Assembly (NCBI RefSeq): GCF_030815985.1
Contig: NZ_JAUSXM010000001.1
Location: 5,146,001-5,210,000 of the forward strand
Source: Paenibacillus sp. W2I17
GTDB taxonomy: Bacteria; Bacillota; Bacilli; Paenibacillales; Paenibacillaceae
Direction of reading: 5' to 3'
Length of the DNA: 64,000 nt
Under the pieces are notes generated by a model. It did no database searches, was not told the DNA's origin, and saw only the letters and a list, made by a program, of their open reading frames with translations. Within the stretch, counting starts at the first letter, position 1. Every line of letters begins with the position of its first letter. The position numbers and the translations under genes are program-made. Below are positions 1-9,196 of this stretch, piece by piece.

Positions 1-3000
1 GAAGGCAGTGAACAGGGCATTGGCTACCAAGTTGTATTTACGGCTACCCCGCAAGGTGTCTGGTTCTGGGATGTGAAGCTTACAGGACAACAACATAACG
101 TAGACGTGGTATATGGACAGGATATAGGTCTTGCTGATCCAGGTGCGGTACGAAGCAATGAGGCTTATCTGTCACAATACATTGACCATACGGTGTTTGA
201 AGATGAAGCGAAAGGTTATGTGGTGTGTTCCCGTCAAAACCAGCCTCAGGGCGGTGCATTTCCTTATATGCAACAAGGTTCCCTGACGAAAGCAATCGGT
301 TACTCCACAGATGGATTCCAATTCTTCGGTCTGTCGTACAAGGAAACGAATCAACCAGAGAGCTTGAATCGCCCAATGTTGGCGAATGAGACGTATCAGT
401 ATGAATTTGCCTACACGGCGCTGCAATCTGAACTGCTGAATCTAAACGGAGAAGCTCAGGTGGTCTTCTATGGACTGGCGAAGCCTAATCATGCCGAAGG
501 AATCTCTGCACTGGAATTCGGAGATGAAGTTACCGCAGCATGGAATGAAGTACAGGCTCTGACTGTGGAAAACGGCGATACGTTAGAACAGGTAAAACTC
601 TCCTCCTTCCTGGGTGAACCACTGGTTACACTTGATCTGACACAAGATGAGATTCATGATCTGTTCCCTGATCGTCATCAGGAAGAGCACAGCGGTGAGG
701 AACTGTTATCCTTCTTCACAGGCAGCTATGAACATATCGTTCTGAAAGCAAAAGAATTGCTCGTAGAGCGTCCGCACGGTCACATTCTGATGAGTGGTGG
801 CAACGTGCAACTTGGGGCACAGGTTATTACGACAACGTCGTATATGTACGGTATTTTCAACTCTCAGCTCGTTATTGGTAACACCAATTTTAATAAAATG
901 ATCAGTAATGCCCGCAATGCATTGAATGTGCCGAAGACGGCTGGACAACGCATCTATGTGGAAGTGGACGGACAATATCGTCTGCTGACGATGCCTTCCT
1001 TGTTTGAGATTGGCTTCAACTATGTACGTTGGATCTACAAAACGGCATCCGATACGATCATCGTGACCAACTATACAGGGGCACATACTACGGAAGTAAG
1101 TATGAATGTGCGTTCCACAAGTGGTAAGGCGTACCGTTACCTGGTAACAAACCAGATTACGATGAATGTGAATGAATACGAGTATCCGCTGCATATGACG
1201 CAGGATGGCGATACTTTGATCTTCAAGGCTGATCCACAAGCGATTAGTGCTGGAACGTATCCAGATCTGCAATACCGCATGTCGGTGGACGGCGCAGCTG
1301 TGAATGTAGGGGACGAAACGTTGCTGGCAAGTGGTATCCGCAGTGGTTCCGCATCACTGGTTACGCTTAGTCTGGAAGCAAGTGCTGAATGGACGCTGAA
1401 GGTACAAGGGGGATTGGAAGGCCAAGCAGGCAGCGGAATGGTGGCAGGTTCAAGCCTGACGTTTGAAGAGGAAGTGCAGGCATACCGCGAGTTCTTCGCA
1501 GGTGTGATGAACGGATTCCGTTTGTCCCGTGGCGAAGGTCAGAGTGCTGAGGATCTGTTCAAAGTAAATGCGCTTGCTTGGTGGTACACCCACAATATGC
1601 TGGTTCACTACTCCGTGCCCCACGGTTTGGAGCAGTACGGCGGTGCAGCTTGGGGTACGCGGGATGTGTGCCAAGGTCCGGTAGAGTACTTTATGGCTAC
1701 GCAAAAATATGAGCAAGTTCGCGATATCATCAAAATGGTCTACACTCACCAATACGAAGATGATGGCAACTGGCCGCAATGGTTCATGTTTGATAAATAC
1801 TTTGCGATTCAACAGGAAGAAAGCCATGGCGACATCATCGTATGGCCGTTGAAAGTGCTGGCGGATTACCTGACAGCGACTCGCGACTATGCAATCCTGG
1901 ATGAGAAAGTACCTTATACCGTGAAACATAGCTTCGGGTTCACGGAAGAGACGGCAACGGTGCTGGATCACGCGAAAAAAGAGATCGAATATATCCGTTC
2001 GCACTTCCTGCACGATACGTTCCTGTCTTCCTATGGAGATGGCGACTGGGATGATACGCTCCAACCAGCCAATGCACAGCTGAAGCAATACATGGTGAGC
2101 AGTTGGACGGTGGCATTGACGTATCAGTCCGTGAATGTGCTCTCGCAAGCGCTGAAATTCAAGGATGCAGACTTTGCACAGGAGCTTGACGTGTTGGCTC
2201 AAGGCATTCGTGAGGACTTTAACCGTTACATGCTGGGCACAGATGTGATTCCAGGCTTTGTATACATGGAAGAAGCGGACCAAGCGAAGCTGATGCTTCA
2301 TCCAACAGACACAGAGACAGGCATTCAATATCGCCTGTTGCCAATGACGCGCAGCATGATCGGTGAATTGCTGAATGCGGAGCAAGCAGAATCGCATTAC
2401 GCATTGATCCGTGAACAGTTCCTATGCCCGGATGGCGTGCGTCTGATGAATCGTCCAGCTCAATATGCTGGTGGTGTAAGCACACACTTCAAACGTGCAG
2501 AGCAAGCATCCAACTTCGGTCGTGAGATTGGTTTGCAATATGTACACGCCCATATCCGTTACGTAGAAGCGATGGCGAAGCTCGGTAAGACAGATCAGGT
2601 GTGGAATGGTCTCGCGATGATCAACCCGGTTGGTATCGGCGAGGTTGTACCTAACGCGGAGATTCGTCAAGCGAACTCGTACTTCAGCAGTTCAGACGGC
2701 AAGTTTAATACACGTTACGAGGCGCAGGAGCATTTTGACCAACTTCGTAAAGGGACTGTACAAGTGAAAGGCGGATGGAGAATCTACTCCAGCGGCCCTG
2801 GAATCTACATGAACCAGCTGATCTCCAATGCACTTGGTATTCGTCAAGAGGGCGGCGATCTGGTCATTGACCCGGTATTGCCAGCTGAGCTGAACGGTAT
2901 GCAATTCGAATTCGAGTATGCGGGTGAGCCGGTGACGTTCATCTATCACTTGAATGAAGGTGCTGTGAGCCGTGTAGCGGTGAACGGCAAGGACATTCGT

Positions 3001-3111
3001 ACCGAGCGTACAGCGAACCGTTACCGTCAGGGCGGTGTAAGCATCTCGCTTGATGAGTTCAGACAAGCACGCAGTGCAACTGAGCGTACGGTTGTTGATA
3101 TCTATATGTAA
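1..3111 (+). CDS. GH94-type 1,2-beta-oligoglucan phosphorylase-like protein, 5' partial
   Basis: The frame is open from the first base, so the gene begins upstream of the window; 1036 residues are visible. Length and layout (long N-terminal beta-sandwich half, then a helical-barrel half) fit the ~1100-residue GH94 enzymes that phosphorolyse 1,2-beta-oligoglucans (sophorose-oligomer phosphorylases) in the cytoplasm, giving glucose 1-phosphate. The barrel carries GDGDWDDT at bases 2035-2058, where the GH94 catalytic acid Asp is expected. The family is recognised from overall sequence character, so substrate specificity is inferred; a related cellodextrin or laminaribiose phosphorylase is possible. 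A hairpin terminator follows 21 bases after the stop, so this is the last gene of its transcript. Confidence 0.72.
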   Translation, partial: EGSEQGIGYQVVFTATPQGVWFWDVKLTGQQHNVDVVYGQDIGLADPGAVRSNEAYLSQYIDHTVFEDEAKGYVVCSRQNQPQGGAFPYMQQGSLTKAIGYSTDGFQFFGLSYKETNQPESLNRPMLANETYQYEFAYTALQSELLNLNGEAQVVFYGLAKPNHAEGISALEFGDEVTAAWNEVQALTVENGDTLEQVKLSSFLGEPLVTLDLTQDEIHDLFPDRHQEEHSGEELLSFFTGSYEHIVLKAKELLVERPHGHILMSGGNVQLGAQVITTTSYMYGIFNSQLVIGNTNFNKMISNARNALNVPKTAGQRIYVEVDGQYRLLTMPSLFEIGFNYVRWIYKTASDTIIVTNYTGAHTTEVSMNVRSTSGKAYRYLVTNQITMNVNEYEYPLHMTQDGDTLIFKADPQAISAGTYPDLQYRMSVDGAAVNVGDETLLASGIRSGSASLVTLSLEASAEWTLKVQGGLEGQAGSGMVAGSSLTFEEEVQAYREFFAGVMNGFRLSRGEGQSAEDLFKVNALAWWYTHNMLVHYSVPHGLEQYGGAAWGTRDVCQGPVEYFMATQKYEQVRDIIKMVYTHQYEDDGNWPQWFMFDKYFAIQQEESHGDIIVWPLKVLADYLTATRDYAILDEKVPYTVKHSFGFTEETATVLDHAKKEIEYIRSHFLHDTFLSSYGDGDWDDTLQPANAQLKQYMVSSWTVALTYQSVNVLSQALKFKDADFAQELDVLAQGIREDFNRYMLGTDVIPGFVYMEEADQAKLMLHPTDTETGIQYRLLPMTRSMIGELLNAEQAESHYALIREQFLCPDGVRLMNRPAQYAGGVSTHFKRAEQASNFGREIGLQYVHAHIRYVEAMAKLGKTDQVWNGLAMINPVGIGEVVPNAEIRQANSYFSSSDGKFNTRYEAQEHFDQLRKGTVQVKGGWRIYSSGPGIYMNQLISNALGIRQEGGDLVIDPVLPAELNGMQFEFEYAGEPVTFIYHLNEGAVSRVAVNGKDIRTERTANRYRQGGVSISLDEFRQARSATERTVVDIYM

Positions 3112-3132
3112 TTTCATAGCATGATGTACACC

Positions 3133-3171
3133 AAGGTCATCCTCCTTTATTCAAGGCGGGATGGCCTTTTT
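3133..3171 (+). terminator. Rho-independent terminator after the phosphorylase
   Basis: Ten-base stem AAGGTCATCC (3133-3142) with GGATGGCCTT (3159-3168), one G-U pair in the plus-strand RNA, followed by a short T run. The wobble is only tolerated on the plus strand, which assigns it to the upstream phosphorylase gene. Confidence 0.75.
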
Positions 3172-3190
3172 GGCATATGCTCATGATTGC

Positions 3191-4390
3191 TCACCGCAGC
3201 GGAACTGCCAGCAACGTATGCAATAGCTCATTATGCCGCATATGCTTGGTTACGTAGCCCTGTTGCTCCAGCCAGCTGCATAGCTCACTCAACAGAGGGA
3301 AGTGACGCTCGCGCAAGGCGCGCAGCTGTTCCTCGTGTCCTGTGGTTTCTGCCTGCCGAATATAGGAATCACGGTGAGTCACATCAACAAACATCAGATC
3401 GGTTAGGCCGATACGTCCGCGCGAGGTTAATACCCGCTGCATCTCCTGTAAGGCCAATAGTTGTTGATCTGGACTCAGATGATGGAAAGCAAAGCTGGAT
3501 ACAACAAAATCGAAGGAATGATCGGCAAAAGGCAGCGCCAGGAAATTACCAAGTTTCACATGCATCTCAGGATATTTGGTACGACATCTGCGTAGCATCT
3601 CCCGGGATTGGTCGATTGCAGTCATGTCTGCGCCGTGCTGTAGCAGTTTCCTAGCCAGATTACCTGTGCCTGTACCAATATCGAGTCCTTTCTCACCAAG
3701 GGCGGGAGAGATCCAATGAGCTGTCTGTTCGAGCGCTTCGTCATAGTTGTGATACAGATAAAAGGAACACTGTACCGTATCATTGGAATCGCTCGGCGTG
3801 GAATGATCTGTATCCTGATATGGATGTGAAACTTCAATCTCATTGCTTATAGGCGAGGTGTTGTCCGAATGATGCCTGCCCTCTGAATTGGGATATTCAG
3901 TACTGATTCTGCCTTCTGCCTGCACTCGCTGATCATGGATGGCTGCCTGCGTGTCATAATTCCACCGATCATGCCAGTTCTGCCGGGCTTCGCGCAGGCG
4001 ACGGGCACTGTCCGCGAGATCGTGTAGATGGCTGACATCCAACGGACCATCCTGACGATTCAGGTCAATCATGCGCTGAGTTGTATCCATCATACGTTTG
4101 AGCTCAATCCACTGGGCATACATGACGGCCTGTTGCAGTTCCAGATATTCTTCCAGCCGCTGCTGGTTTCCTTGATCAATCTCTCCGAGCGCATGTGTAA
4201 TATCCTGTAGCGACATGCCAATCTCACGCAGCGCAGCAATGGTCTGAAGCCGCCAGATATCATTCTCAGTGTATGTGCGATAACCGTTACTGGACTGTTT
4301 GGTGGGTAGAATTAATCCTTTTTCCTCATAAAAGCGAATGGCTCTTGCCGATATACCTAGCCTGCCTGCTGCCTCTTTGATGTTCATCAT
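3191..4390 (-). CDS. MerR-family regulator fused to a SAM-dependent methyltransferase
   Basis: Residues ~1-70 form a MerR winged helix (IKEAAGRLGISARAIRFYEEKG, then GYRTYTEND), followed by a coiled-coil segment to ~130, a polar linker, and from ~210 a class I methyltransferase with the SAM-binding motif LDIGTGTGN and a FHHL motif. The 399-residue length equals a MerR N-terminus plus a small UbiE/YrrT-like methyltransferase in place of the usual effector domain. The start ATG-ATG is preceded by AAGGAGGGGG. Its promoter has the 19-bp spacer typical of MerR-controlled promoters, so self-regulation is likely. The methyl acceptor is unknown; the enzyme domain could sense SAM or methylate a toxic inducer. 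The fusion is seen directly; function is inferred. Confidence 0.85.
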   Translation of the reverse strand: MMNIKEAAGRLGISARAIRFYEEKGLILPTKQSSNGYRTYTENDIWRLQTIAALREIGMSLQDITHALGEIDQGNQQRLEEYLELQQAVMYAQWIELKRMMDTTQRMIDLNRQDGPLDVSHLHDLADSARRLREARQNWHDRWNYDTQAAIHDQRVQAEGRISTEYPNSEGRHHSDNTSPISNEIEVSHPYQDTDHSTPSDSNDTVQCSFYLYHNYDEALEQTAHWISPALGEKGLDIGTGTGNLARKLLQHGADMTAIDQSREMLRRCRTKYPEMHVKLGNFLALPFADHSFDFVVSSFAFHHLSPDQQLLALQEMQRVLTSRGRIGLTDLMFVDVTHRDSYIRQAETTGHEEQLRALRERHFPLLSELCSWLEQQGYVTKHMRHNELLHTLLAVPLR

Positions 4391-4412
4391 GCATCCCCCT
4401 CCTTATCGAATC

Positions 4413-4443
4413 AGTATAAACTATGACGTAACGGTAAGGTTAA
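4413..4443 (-). promoter_or_regulatory. MerR-type promoter with 19-bp spacer
   Basis: On the minus strand TTAACC (4438-4443) and TATACT (4413-4418) are separated by 19 bases. An over-long spacer of 19-20 bp is the hallmark of promoters activated by MerR-family twisting of DNA. It lies just upstream of the MerR-methyltransferase gene, so it is probably autoregulated. Confidence 0.6.
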
Positions 4444-4487
4444 GTGTTTATTTCATTTTGCGAAAAGGTCCAATACTGAGTGGAATT

Positions 4488-4515
4488 TTAGTCAAAGCTG
4501 AGGCTATGCTACAAT
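4488..4515 (+). promoter_or_regulatory. Possible sigma-A promoter for the GNAT gene
   Basis: TTAGTC (4488-4493) and TACAAT (4510-4515) with a 16-bp spacer, leaving a ~140-base pyrimidine-rich leader before the acetyltransferase start. The -35 match is weak. Confidence 0.3.
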
Positions 4516-4657
4516 ATATAGAACAATAAACTTAAATAGTGAAGTAAACGAACAATGTCTTCCTATTCCTAAGTTTCTCAACGTTCTTAACTCTCTTAAC
4601 TTTCCCGACGTTGTAGCGCACAGCGTTGTCGACTATAGCACGAAAGGTTGAATCATT

Positions 4658-5158
4658 ATGCTTACCAGCCATACATTTACGATTCGTCCATCCGAGATTA
4701 AAGATGCTGCCCAGCTAATGGAGTTGGATGCCCTGGTATGGGACAAATACACCTCTCCTGCACCGATGCATTGGCGCTCCAGACAGCAATATCTGCAGCA
4801 TTGCCCGCCAGGCAGTCAATTGATTGCGGTGCAGGGAGAGCGGGTATGTGGTTATGTGGGCTTTCAGCCAGCCACAGGTATGCCGGTCAACCGTCATGTC
4901 TACGAGATTCATATTGCAGTTCACCCTCATGATCGGCGTTGTGGCATTGCTACAGCTTTGATGGATGCCATCAAGCAGCATGCGGCCCAACATGGCGTTC
5001 TCAAGCTCAGGCTGCGCGTTCTCTCCAGCAATCCGGGAGCCATCACGTTTTATACACAGTGTGGATTTGTGACGGAAGGCAGGTTGGTGTCTGAGTTTTA
5101 TATCGGAGACAAGTATGTGGACGATATTCTTATGGGTTATTTTATCCAGACCAAATAG
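4658..5158 (+). CDS. GNAT-family N-acetyltransferase
   Basis: The 166-residue protein has the GNAT fold throughout: N-terminal FTIRPSEIKDAAQLMELD, a central strand EIHIAVHPHDRRCGIATALM holding the acetyl-CoA pyrophosphate loop (R-R-x-G-x-A) at ~residues 88-102, and the C-terminal LSSNPGAITFYTQCGF motif B. It transfers an acetyl group from acetyl-CoA to an amine, but nothing in the sequence names the acceptor. Start ATG with a modest AAAGG upstream. It stands 26 bases before an SDR gene on the same strand, so the two may be co-transcribed. Confidence 0.85.
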   Translation: MLTSHTFTIRPSEIKDAAQLMELDALVWDKYTSPAPMHWRSRQQYLQHCPPGSQLIAVQGERVCGYVGFQPATGMPVNRHVYEIHIAVHPHDRRCGIATALMDAIKQHAAQHGVLKLRLRVLSSNPGAITFYTQCGFVTEGRLVSEFYIGDKYVDDILMGYFIQTK

Positions 5159-5184
5159 AAACTAGCTGAGGAGGAGGAACAACG

Positions 5185-5973
5185 ATGGACATGGGACTTC
5201 AAGGTAAAAAAGCACTGGTGCTGGCTTCCAGTCGAGGGCTGGGCAAAGCGGTAGCCGCTCAACTGGCAGCAGAAGGTGCTGACGTCATGCTTGCCAGCCG
5301 AAGCGAAGAAAAGCTCGCAGCAGTGAAGCAGGAGCTTCTGGCGCTTGGTGGTGGCGGACGTGTGGAATATTGTGCAACCGATGTGACACGTAAGGAAGAC
5401 ATTGAGGCTCTGATTCACAAGACAGCGGAGCTGTTTGGGCAGATTGATATTCTGGTGAACAATTCGGGTGGCCCGCCATCGGGTTCATTTGAGTCACTAA
5501 CCGATGAAGATTGGGAGCGTGCATTTGAATTAAATGTACTCAGTTATGTAAGACTGATTCGCGGTGCTCTTCCTTATATGAAAGAAAGTGGAGGACACAT
5601 TGTCAATATCGCTTCAACTTCGGTGAAACAGCCCATTCCGGGTCTGGTGCTGTCCAACACGTTCCGTACCGGCGTGTTTGGATTGGCGAAGACGTTATCC
5701 CAGGAGCTGGCTCCATACGGAATTTTGATCAACACGGTGGCGCCAGGACGTATTGCAACAGACCGTATACGTGAGCTGGATGCAGCACGGGCTGAGCAGA
5801 ATGGAATCAGTGAGGAAGAGGTATCTGACCAGTTCCGTAAAGAGATTCCACTAGGACGTTATGGTCAACCGGAGGAGTTTGCCAAAGCGGTGGTGTTCCT
5901 GTTATCCGGGGCCAATACGTACATTACCGGAACCTCATTGATTGTGGATGGTGGCATGGTCCGAGCACTCTAA
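5185..5973 (+). CDS. SDR-family protein of the atypical BKR-like subgroup
   Basis: A 262-residue short-chain dehydrogenase/reductase fold with an N-terminal Rossmann motif (ASSRGLGKA), LVNNSGG at ~90 and a C-terminal IVDGG. The catalytic Tyr-x3-Lys is absent: after the conserved serine strand (NIASTS) the expected position reads LSNTFR, giving Ser and Arg in place of Tyr and Lys. This matches the known SDR subgroup resembling beta-ketoacyl-ACP reductases but lacking a perfect tetrad (sequences with ...KQPIPGLVLSN...). It may have altered chemistry or a non-catalytic role. A strong GAGGAGGAGGAAC ribosome binding site precedes the ATG. Confidence 0.85.
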   Translation: MDMGLQGKKALVLASSRGLGKAVAAQLAAEGADVMLASRSEEKLAAVKQELLALGGGGRVEYCATDVTRKEDIEALIHKTAELFGQIDILVNNSGGPPSGSFESLTDEDWERAFELNVLSYVRLIRGALPYMKESGGHIVNIASTSVKQPIPGLVLSNTFRTGVFGLAKTLSQELAPYGILINTVAPGRIATDRIRELDAARAEQNGISEEEVSDQFRKEIPLGRYGQPEEFAKAVVFLLSGANTYITGTSLIVDGGMVRAL

Positions 5974-5991
5974 AAGTCATGGATGCAATAA

Positions 5992-6032
5992 AATACCCTC
6001 TGTCACCACATTCCGTGGAGATCGAGGGTATT
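5992..6032. other. Imperfect inverted repeat between convergent genes
   Basis: AATACCCTC (5992-6000) pairs with GAGGGTATT (6024-6032), with a nested CCAC/GTGG stem. There is no T run on the plus side, so it may be a weak terminator or mRNA 3'-end structure for the SDR gene. Confidence 0.4.
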
Positions 6033-6086
6033 CGTGTTGATCTATTATGTTGGGAGAGATCACTCCCGATTCATTATGTAAGCGAA

Positions 6087-6635
6087 TTAGCGCAAGAGTT
6101 CCCATTCATGCTGAAGCATGCCGTACACCGCATGGTTCACGTAACCTTTAGGCAGTTTCTCTGCCTGACGAATGACACCCTCGAGAACAAATCCGAGTCT
6201 TTCAGGGATAGCGCGACTCCGTTTGTTATTCGTTGCCGAGCGAATCTCGACGCGATTCAGATCCAGGGTCACCAGAGCATAATCGACTAGAACGCGACAA
6301 GCACTTGTCATCAAGCCCTGACCTTCAAAGCCTTTTCCCAGCCAATATCCGATGCTTACCGAGCGGTTGGTCCAGTTAATTTCGTGGAATCCGATGACGC
6401 CTGCGAGATCGCCTTTTAACCACACGCCTGCGGTGAAGCCGCCATTTTCAGCACCTTGTTTTAATGCGTTAGTAATGAAGTTTGAGGTGTGTTCCACTTC
6501 TGTCACATGATCCACCCACGGCAACCAATGTCTCAATTGATCCCGCGAACGATCCGTCAGTTCAAACAGCGGTTTGGTATGTTCCATGGCCAGTGGCCGG
6601 AGTTCGGTATATTCATCCAATGAATAGGTAAACAT
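6087..6635 (-). CDS. RimJ/RimL-type GNAT acetyltransferase
   Basis: 182 residues of the RimJ/RimL/YdaF branch of GNAT enzymes, which acetylate N-terminal residues of ribosomal proteins or other amines. Diagnostic segments are LRPLAMEHTKPLFELTD, the beta4 strand SIGYWLGKGFEGQGLMTSACR holding the acetyl-CoA loop (~95-112), and NRVEIRSATNNKRSRAIPERLGF with the substrate-side Asn. The acceptor is not deducible. It faces the SDR gene tail-to-tail and is followed upstream by the DUF2164 gene on the same strand (46-base gap), so the two may share a transcript. Confidence 0.85.
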   Translation of the reverse strand: MFTYSLDEYTELRPLAMEHTKPLFELTDRSRDQLRHWLPWVDHVTEVEHTSNFITNALKQGAENGGFTAGVWLKGDLAGVIGFHEINWTNRSVSIGYWLGKGFEGQGLMTSACRVLVDYALVTLDLNRVEIRSATNNKRSRAIPERLGFVLEGVIRQAEKLPKGYVNHAVYGMLQHEWELLR

Positions 6636-6681
6636 GAATGCAACCTTCTTTCTTTATTAGTATAGGTTTGTTTGTAGTGGA

Positions 6682-6939
6682 TTAACGGGAAGTCTTGGGC
6701 AACTTTTGCTCCAGTGCAAACAGGTCTTCTTCCATTGAGGCCATGCGTTGATTGACCGTTGTGCGCGCGTCACGGAGTGCCTGATTATATATGTAGGGAG
6801 CCAGCTGTGTCATGAACAGGTCGAGGACACCCCAAGCGGCCAGATCGCCGAGCTCTTCGCCACGTTCCTCTTCGAAATACGACTGAATGGTGCGAATGGC
6901 TTCATCCTGCTGTTCTTTGGTCAGTTTAAGCGAGTTCAA
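6682..6939 (-). CDS. DUF2164 domain protein
   Basis: An 85-residue protein matching DUF2164 along its whole length (LTKEQQDEAIRTIQSYFEEERGEE, then LGDLAAWGVLDLF). No function is established for the family. The start is unusual: the nearest in-frame initiator is TTG at 6939, but the GGGAGGG ribosome binding site is 12 bases away from it, whereas an in-frame ATT two codons upstream would be 6 bases away. TTG is retained as the safer call. Predicted cytoplasmic, helical. Confidence 0.8.
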   Translation of the reverse strand: MNSLKLTKEQQDEAIRTIQSYFEEERGEELGDLAAWGVLDLFMTQLAPYIYNQALRDARTTVNQRMASMEEDLFALEQKLPKTSR

Positions 6940-7164
6940 TGGAATGGGAAACCCTCCCTTTAATTTGATTTTACTATCATGCTACATGATTCGAGCGAAC
7001 CCGTCAAAATGGTTTTGGGCCTATTTATGCATGGCTGATCCTGACTTTGGTGCCGTTCTTTATTGAACTCCTCCCCCGTTAAAGGTATATTTAAATGAAA
7101 CGCGTACGAAACTTTCCAAGAAAATAGATTTTTTCAGGAAATGACTTCGTTATTAAGGAATTAT

Positions 7165-7193
7165 AGCCGGAATTGCTGCAATTCCCTAAGGCT
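7165..7193 (+). other. Stem-loop in the glnS leader
   Basis: GGAATTG (7169-7175) and CAATTCC (7179-7185) form a perfect 7-bp stem with a three-base loop, extended by AGCC/GGCT with a bulge. It ends 29 bases before the GTG start. It lacks T-box landmarks and a T run, so it is not a T-box; an mRNA stability or translational element is possible. Confidence 0.45.
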
Positions 7194-7222
7194 CCAATCC
7201 ATTCATGAAAGGTTTGATACCT

Positions 7223-8938
7223 GTGGACAATCGTACAACCCCACCTAACTTTATCAAAAATATTATTACCGAAGATCTCCGGTCTGGGAAAGTCCAGGAA
7301 GTTATTACCCGTTTTCCTCCGGAACCGAACGGTTATCTGCATATCGGCCATGCCAAGGCGATCTGGATTAACTTTACGCTGGGCGGCGAATTTGGCGGCA
7401 AAACGAATCTGCGCTTTGATGACACGAACCCGGTCAAGGAAGATGTAGAGTACGTTCAATCGATTCAGGAAGACGTGAAATGGCTCGGATACGAGTGGAA
7501 CGAGAAACGTTTTGCCTCGGATTATTTTGACGAGATGTACAACCGTGCTGTCTTGTTGATTAAAAAAGGTAAAGCCTACATCGACGATCAAAGCGCCGAC
7601 GAAATCCGTGAAATGCGCGGAACGCTGACGGAGCCGGGTAAGAACAGCCCGTACCGTGATCGTTCAGTGGAAGAGAATCTCGACCTGTTCACACGTATGC
7701 GTGCAGGTGAATTCAAGAACGGAGAGAAAGTGCTGCGTGCCAAGATCGATATGTCTGCACCGAATATCAATCTGCGCGATCCGGTTATTTACCGGATTTC
7801 TCATGCACATCATCATAACACGGGCGACAAATGGTGTATCTATCCGATGTACGCCTTTGCTCACCCGCTTGAAGATGCAATTGAAGGTGTAACGCATTCC
7901 CTCTGTTCCTTGGAGTTTGAGGATCAACGTCCATTCTACGATTGGGTTATTGCCGAGTGTGAGATGGAGAACCAACCGCATCAATATGAATTTGGTCGCC
8001 TGAATCTGTCCCAGATGGTAACAAGCAAGCGGAAGCTGAAACTGCTCGTAGATGAAGGACATGTGGATGGATGGGATGATCCGCGCATGCCAACGATTTC
8101 CGGTCTGCGCCGCCGGGGTTATACACCGGAAGCTATTCGTGATTTTGTATATGAGACAGGCATTTCCAAAAACTATGGAGTTATCGACCTGCAAACGCTG
8201 GAGCACTTTGTACGTGAAGACTTGAAACTGAAAGCTCCACGCACGATGGCTGTCCTGCACCCACTCAAAGTGGTCATCACCAACTATCCTGAAGGACAAG
8301 TGGAATGGCTTGAAGCAGAGAACAATGTGGAGAACCCGGAGATGGGTAATCGCCAAATTCCGTTCTCCCGTGAGATTTATATTGAACAAGACGATTTCAT
8401 GGAGAATCCACCGAACAAATATTTCCGTTTGTTCCCTGGCAACGAAGTTCGTCTGAAACATGCGTACTTCATCAAATGTAACGATGTGATCAAAGATGCA
8501 GAAGGTAATGTAACTGAGATTCATTGTACCTATGATGTAGAGACGAAGAGCGGCAGTGGATTCACTGGCCGTAAAGTCAAAGGAACAATCCACTGGGTAG
8601 AAGCGACTCAAGCGGTACCTGCTGAATTCCGTCTGTACGAGCCGTTGATCCTGGATGAAGCACCGGAAGCAGAGGTCGAAGTGGCAGTAGCTGGGGCTGA
8701 AACTGAGGTTGTGGAAGAGCAACCGGAGAAAACGTTCCTGGATCAACTGAACCCGAACTCTCTTGAGATTGTTAATGGGTATGTGGAACAAGAGATGAAG
8801 GAAGCGAACGCTCAGGATAAATTCCAATTCTTCCGTCACGGTTACTTCAGTGTAGATCCAAAACATTCCGAGCCAGGACGTCCGGTATTTAACCGGGTCG
8901 TATCCCTGAAAAGCTCATTCCAACTGCCGAAGGCATAA
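7223..8938 (+). CDS. glnS: Glutaminyl-tRNA synthetase
   Basis: Class I aminoacyl-tRNA synthetase that charges tRNA-Gln directly. Visible marks are [16 protein letters not shown] (HIGH motif, ~residues 30-45), the KMSKS-equivalent VTSKRKL (~260) and the C-terminal anticodon-binding beta-barrels, for 571 residues, close to the E. coli enzyme. GTG at 7223 is preferred because AAAGG lies 10 bases before it; the ATG at 7205 has no good ribosome binding site and would add six residues. An acidic Ala/Glu/Val stretch at ~485-505 sits inside the C-terminal barrel region. Many Firmicutes instead use GatCAB amidotransferase, so direct charging here is consistent with acquisition by transfer. A strong terminator follows. 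Confidence 0.97.
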   Translation: MDNRTTPPNFIKNIITEDLRSGKVQEVITRFPPEPNGYLHIGHAKAIWINFTLGGEFGGKTNLRFDDTNPVKEDVEYVQSIQEDVKWLGYEWNEKRFASDYFDEMYNRAVLLIKKGKAYIDDQSADEIREMRGTLTEPGKNSPYRDRSVEENLDLFTRMRAGEFKNGEKVLRAKIDMSAPNINLRDPVIYRISHAHHHNTGDKWCIYPMYAFAHPLEDAIEGVTHSLCSLEFEDQRPFYDWVIAECEMENQPHQYEFGRLNLSQMVTSKRKLKLLVDEGHVDGWDDPRMPTISGLRRRGYTPEAIRDFVYETGISKNYGVIDLQTLEHFVREDLKLKAPRTMAVLHPLKVVITNYPEGQVEWLEAENNVENPEMGNRQIPFSREIYIEQDDFMENPPNKYFRLFPGNEVRLKHAYFIKCNDVIKDAEGNVTEIHCTYDVETKSGSGFTGRKVKGTIHWVEATQAVPAEFRLYEPLILDEAPEAEVEVAVAGAETEVVEEQPEKTFLDQLNPNSLEIVNGYVEQEMKEANAQDKFQFFRHGYFSVDPKHSEPGRPVFNRVVSLKSSFQLPKA

Positions 8939-8990
8939 TGTGAACATAGGTAGGACGATAGGTTAGCAGTAAACTTAAATCTATGAACGT

Positions 8991-9033
8991 AAAAGGCGTC
9001 TCCAGGGCAATAAGCCAATGGAGACGCCTTTTT
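8991..9033 (+). terminator. Rho-independent terminator after glnS
   Basis: Perfect 14-bp stem AAAAGGCGTCTCCA (8991-9004) with TGGAGACGCCTTTT (9019-9032) and a T run. Confidence 0.92.
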
Positions 9034-9196
9034 CTTGTGCGCCTGCAATTGATAAAGAAGGTTGTACTAATACAAGTCCTGGTTCTGCGTGGATACACAA
9101 AAAATAATTATTAATACAACGGGATACTTAAATGAACATTTTTCCAACTTTCGGCGTTTAAGTTAATGTGAACAATAATTTCAAGGAGGAATCAAG

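Noticed and set aside
1450..2397. A 315-codon minus-strand frame within the phosphorylase gene
   Set aside because: Shadow of the GH94 coding strand; no ribosome binding site or domain.
7021..7204. Possible T-box riboswitch before glnS
   Set aside because: No T-box sequence, specifier loop or terminator; only a short stem-loop.
7664..8866. A 400-codon minus-strand frame within glnS
   Set aside because: Antisense shadow of a highly conserved synthetase gene.
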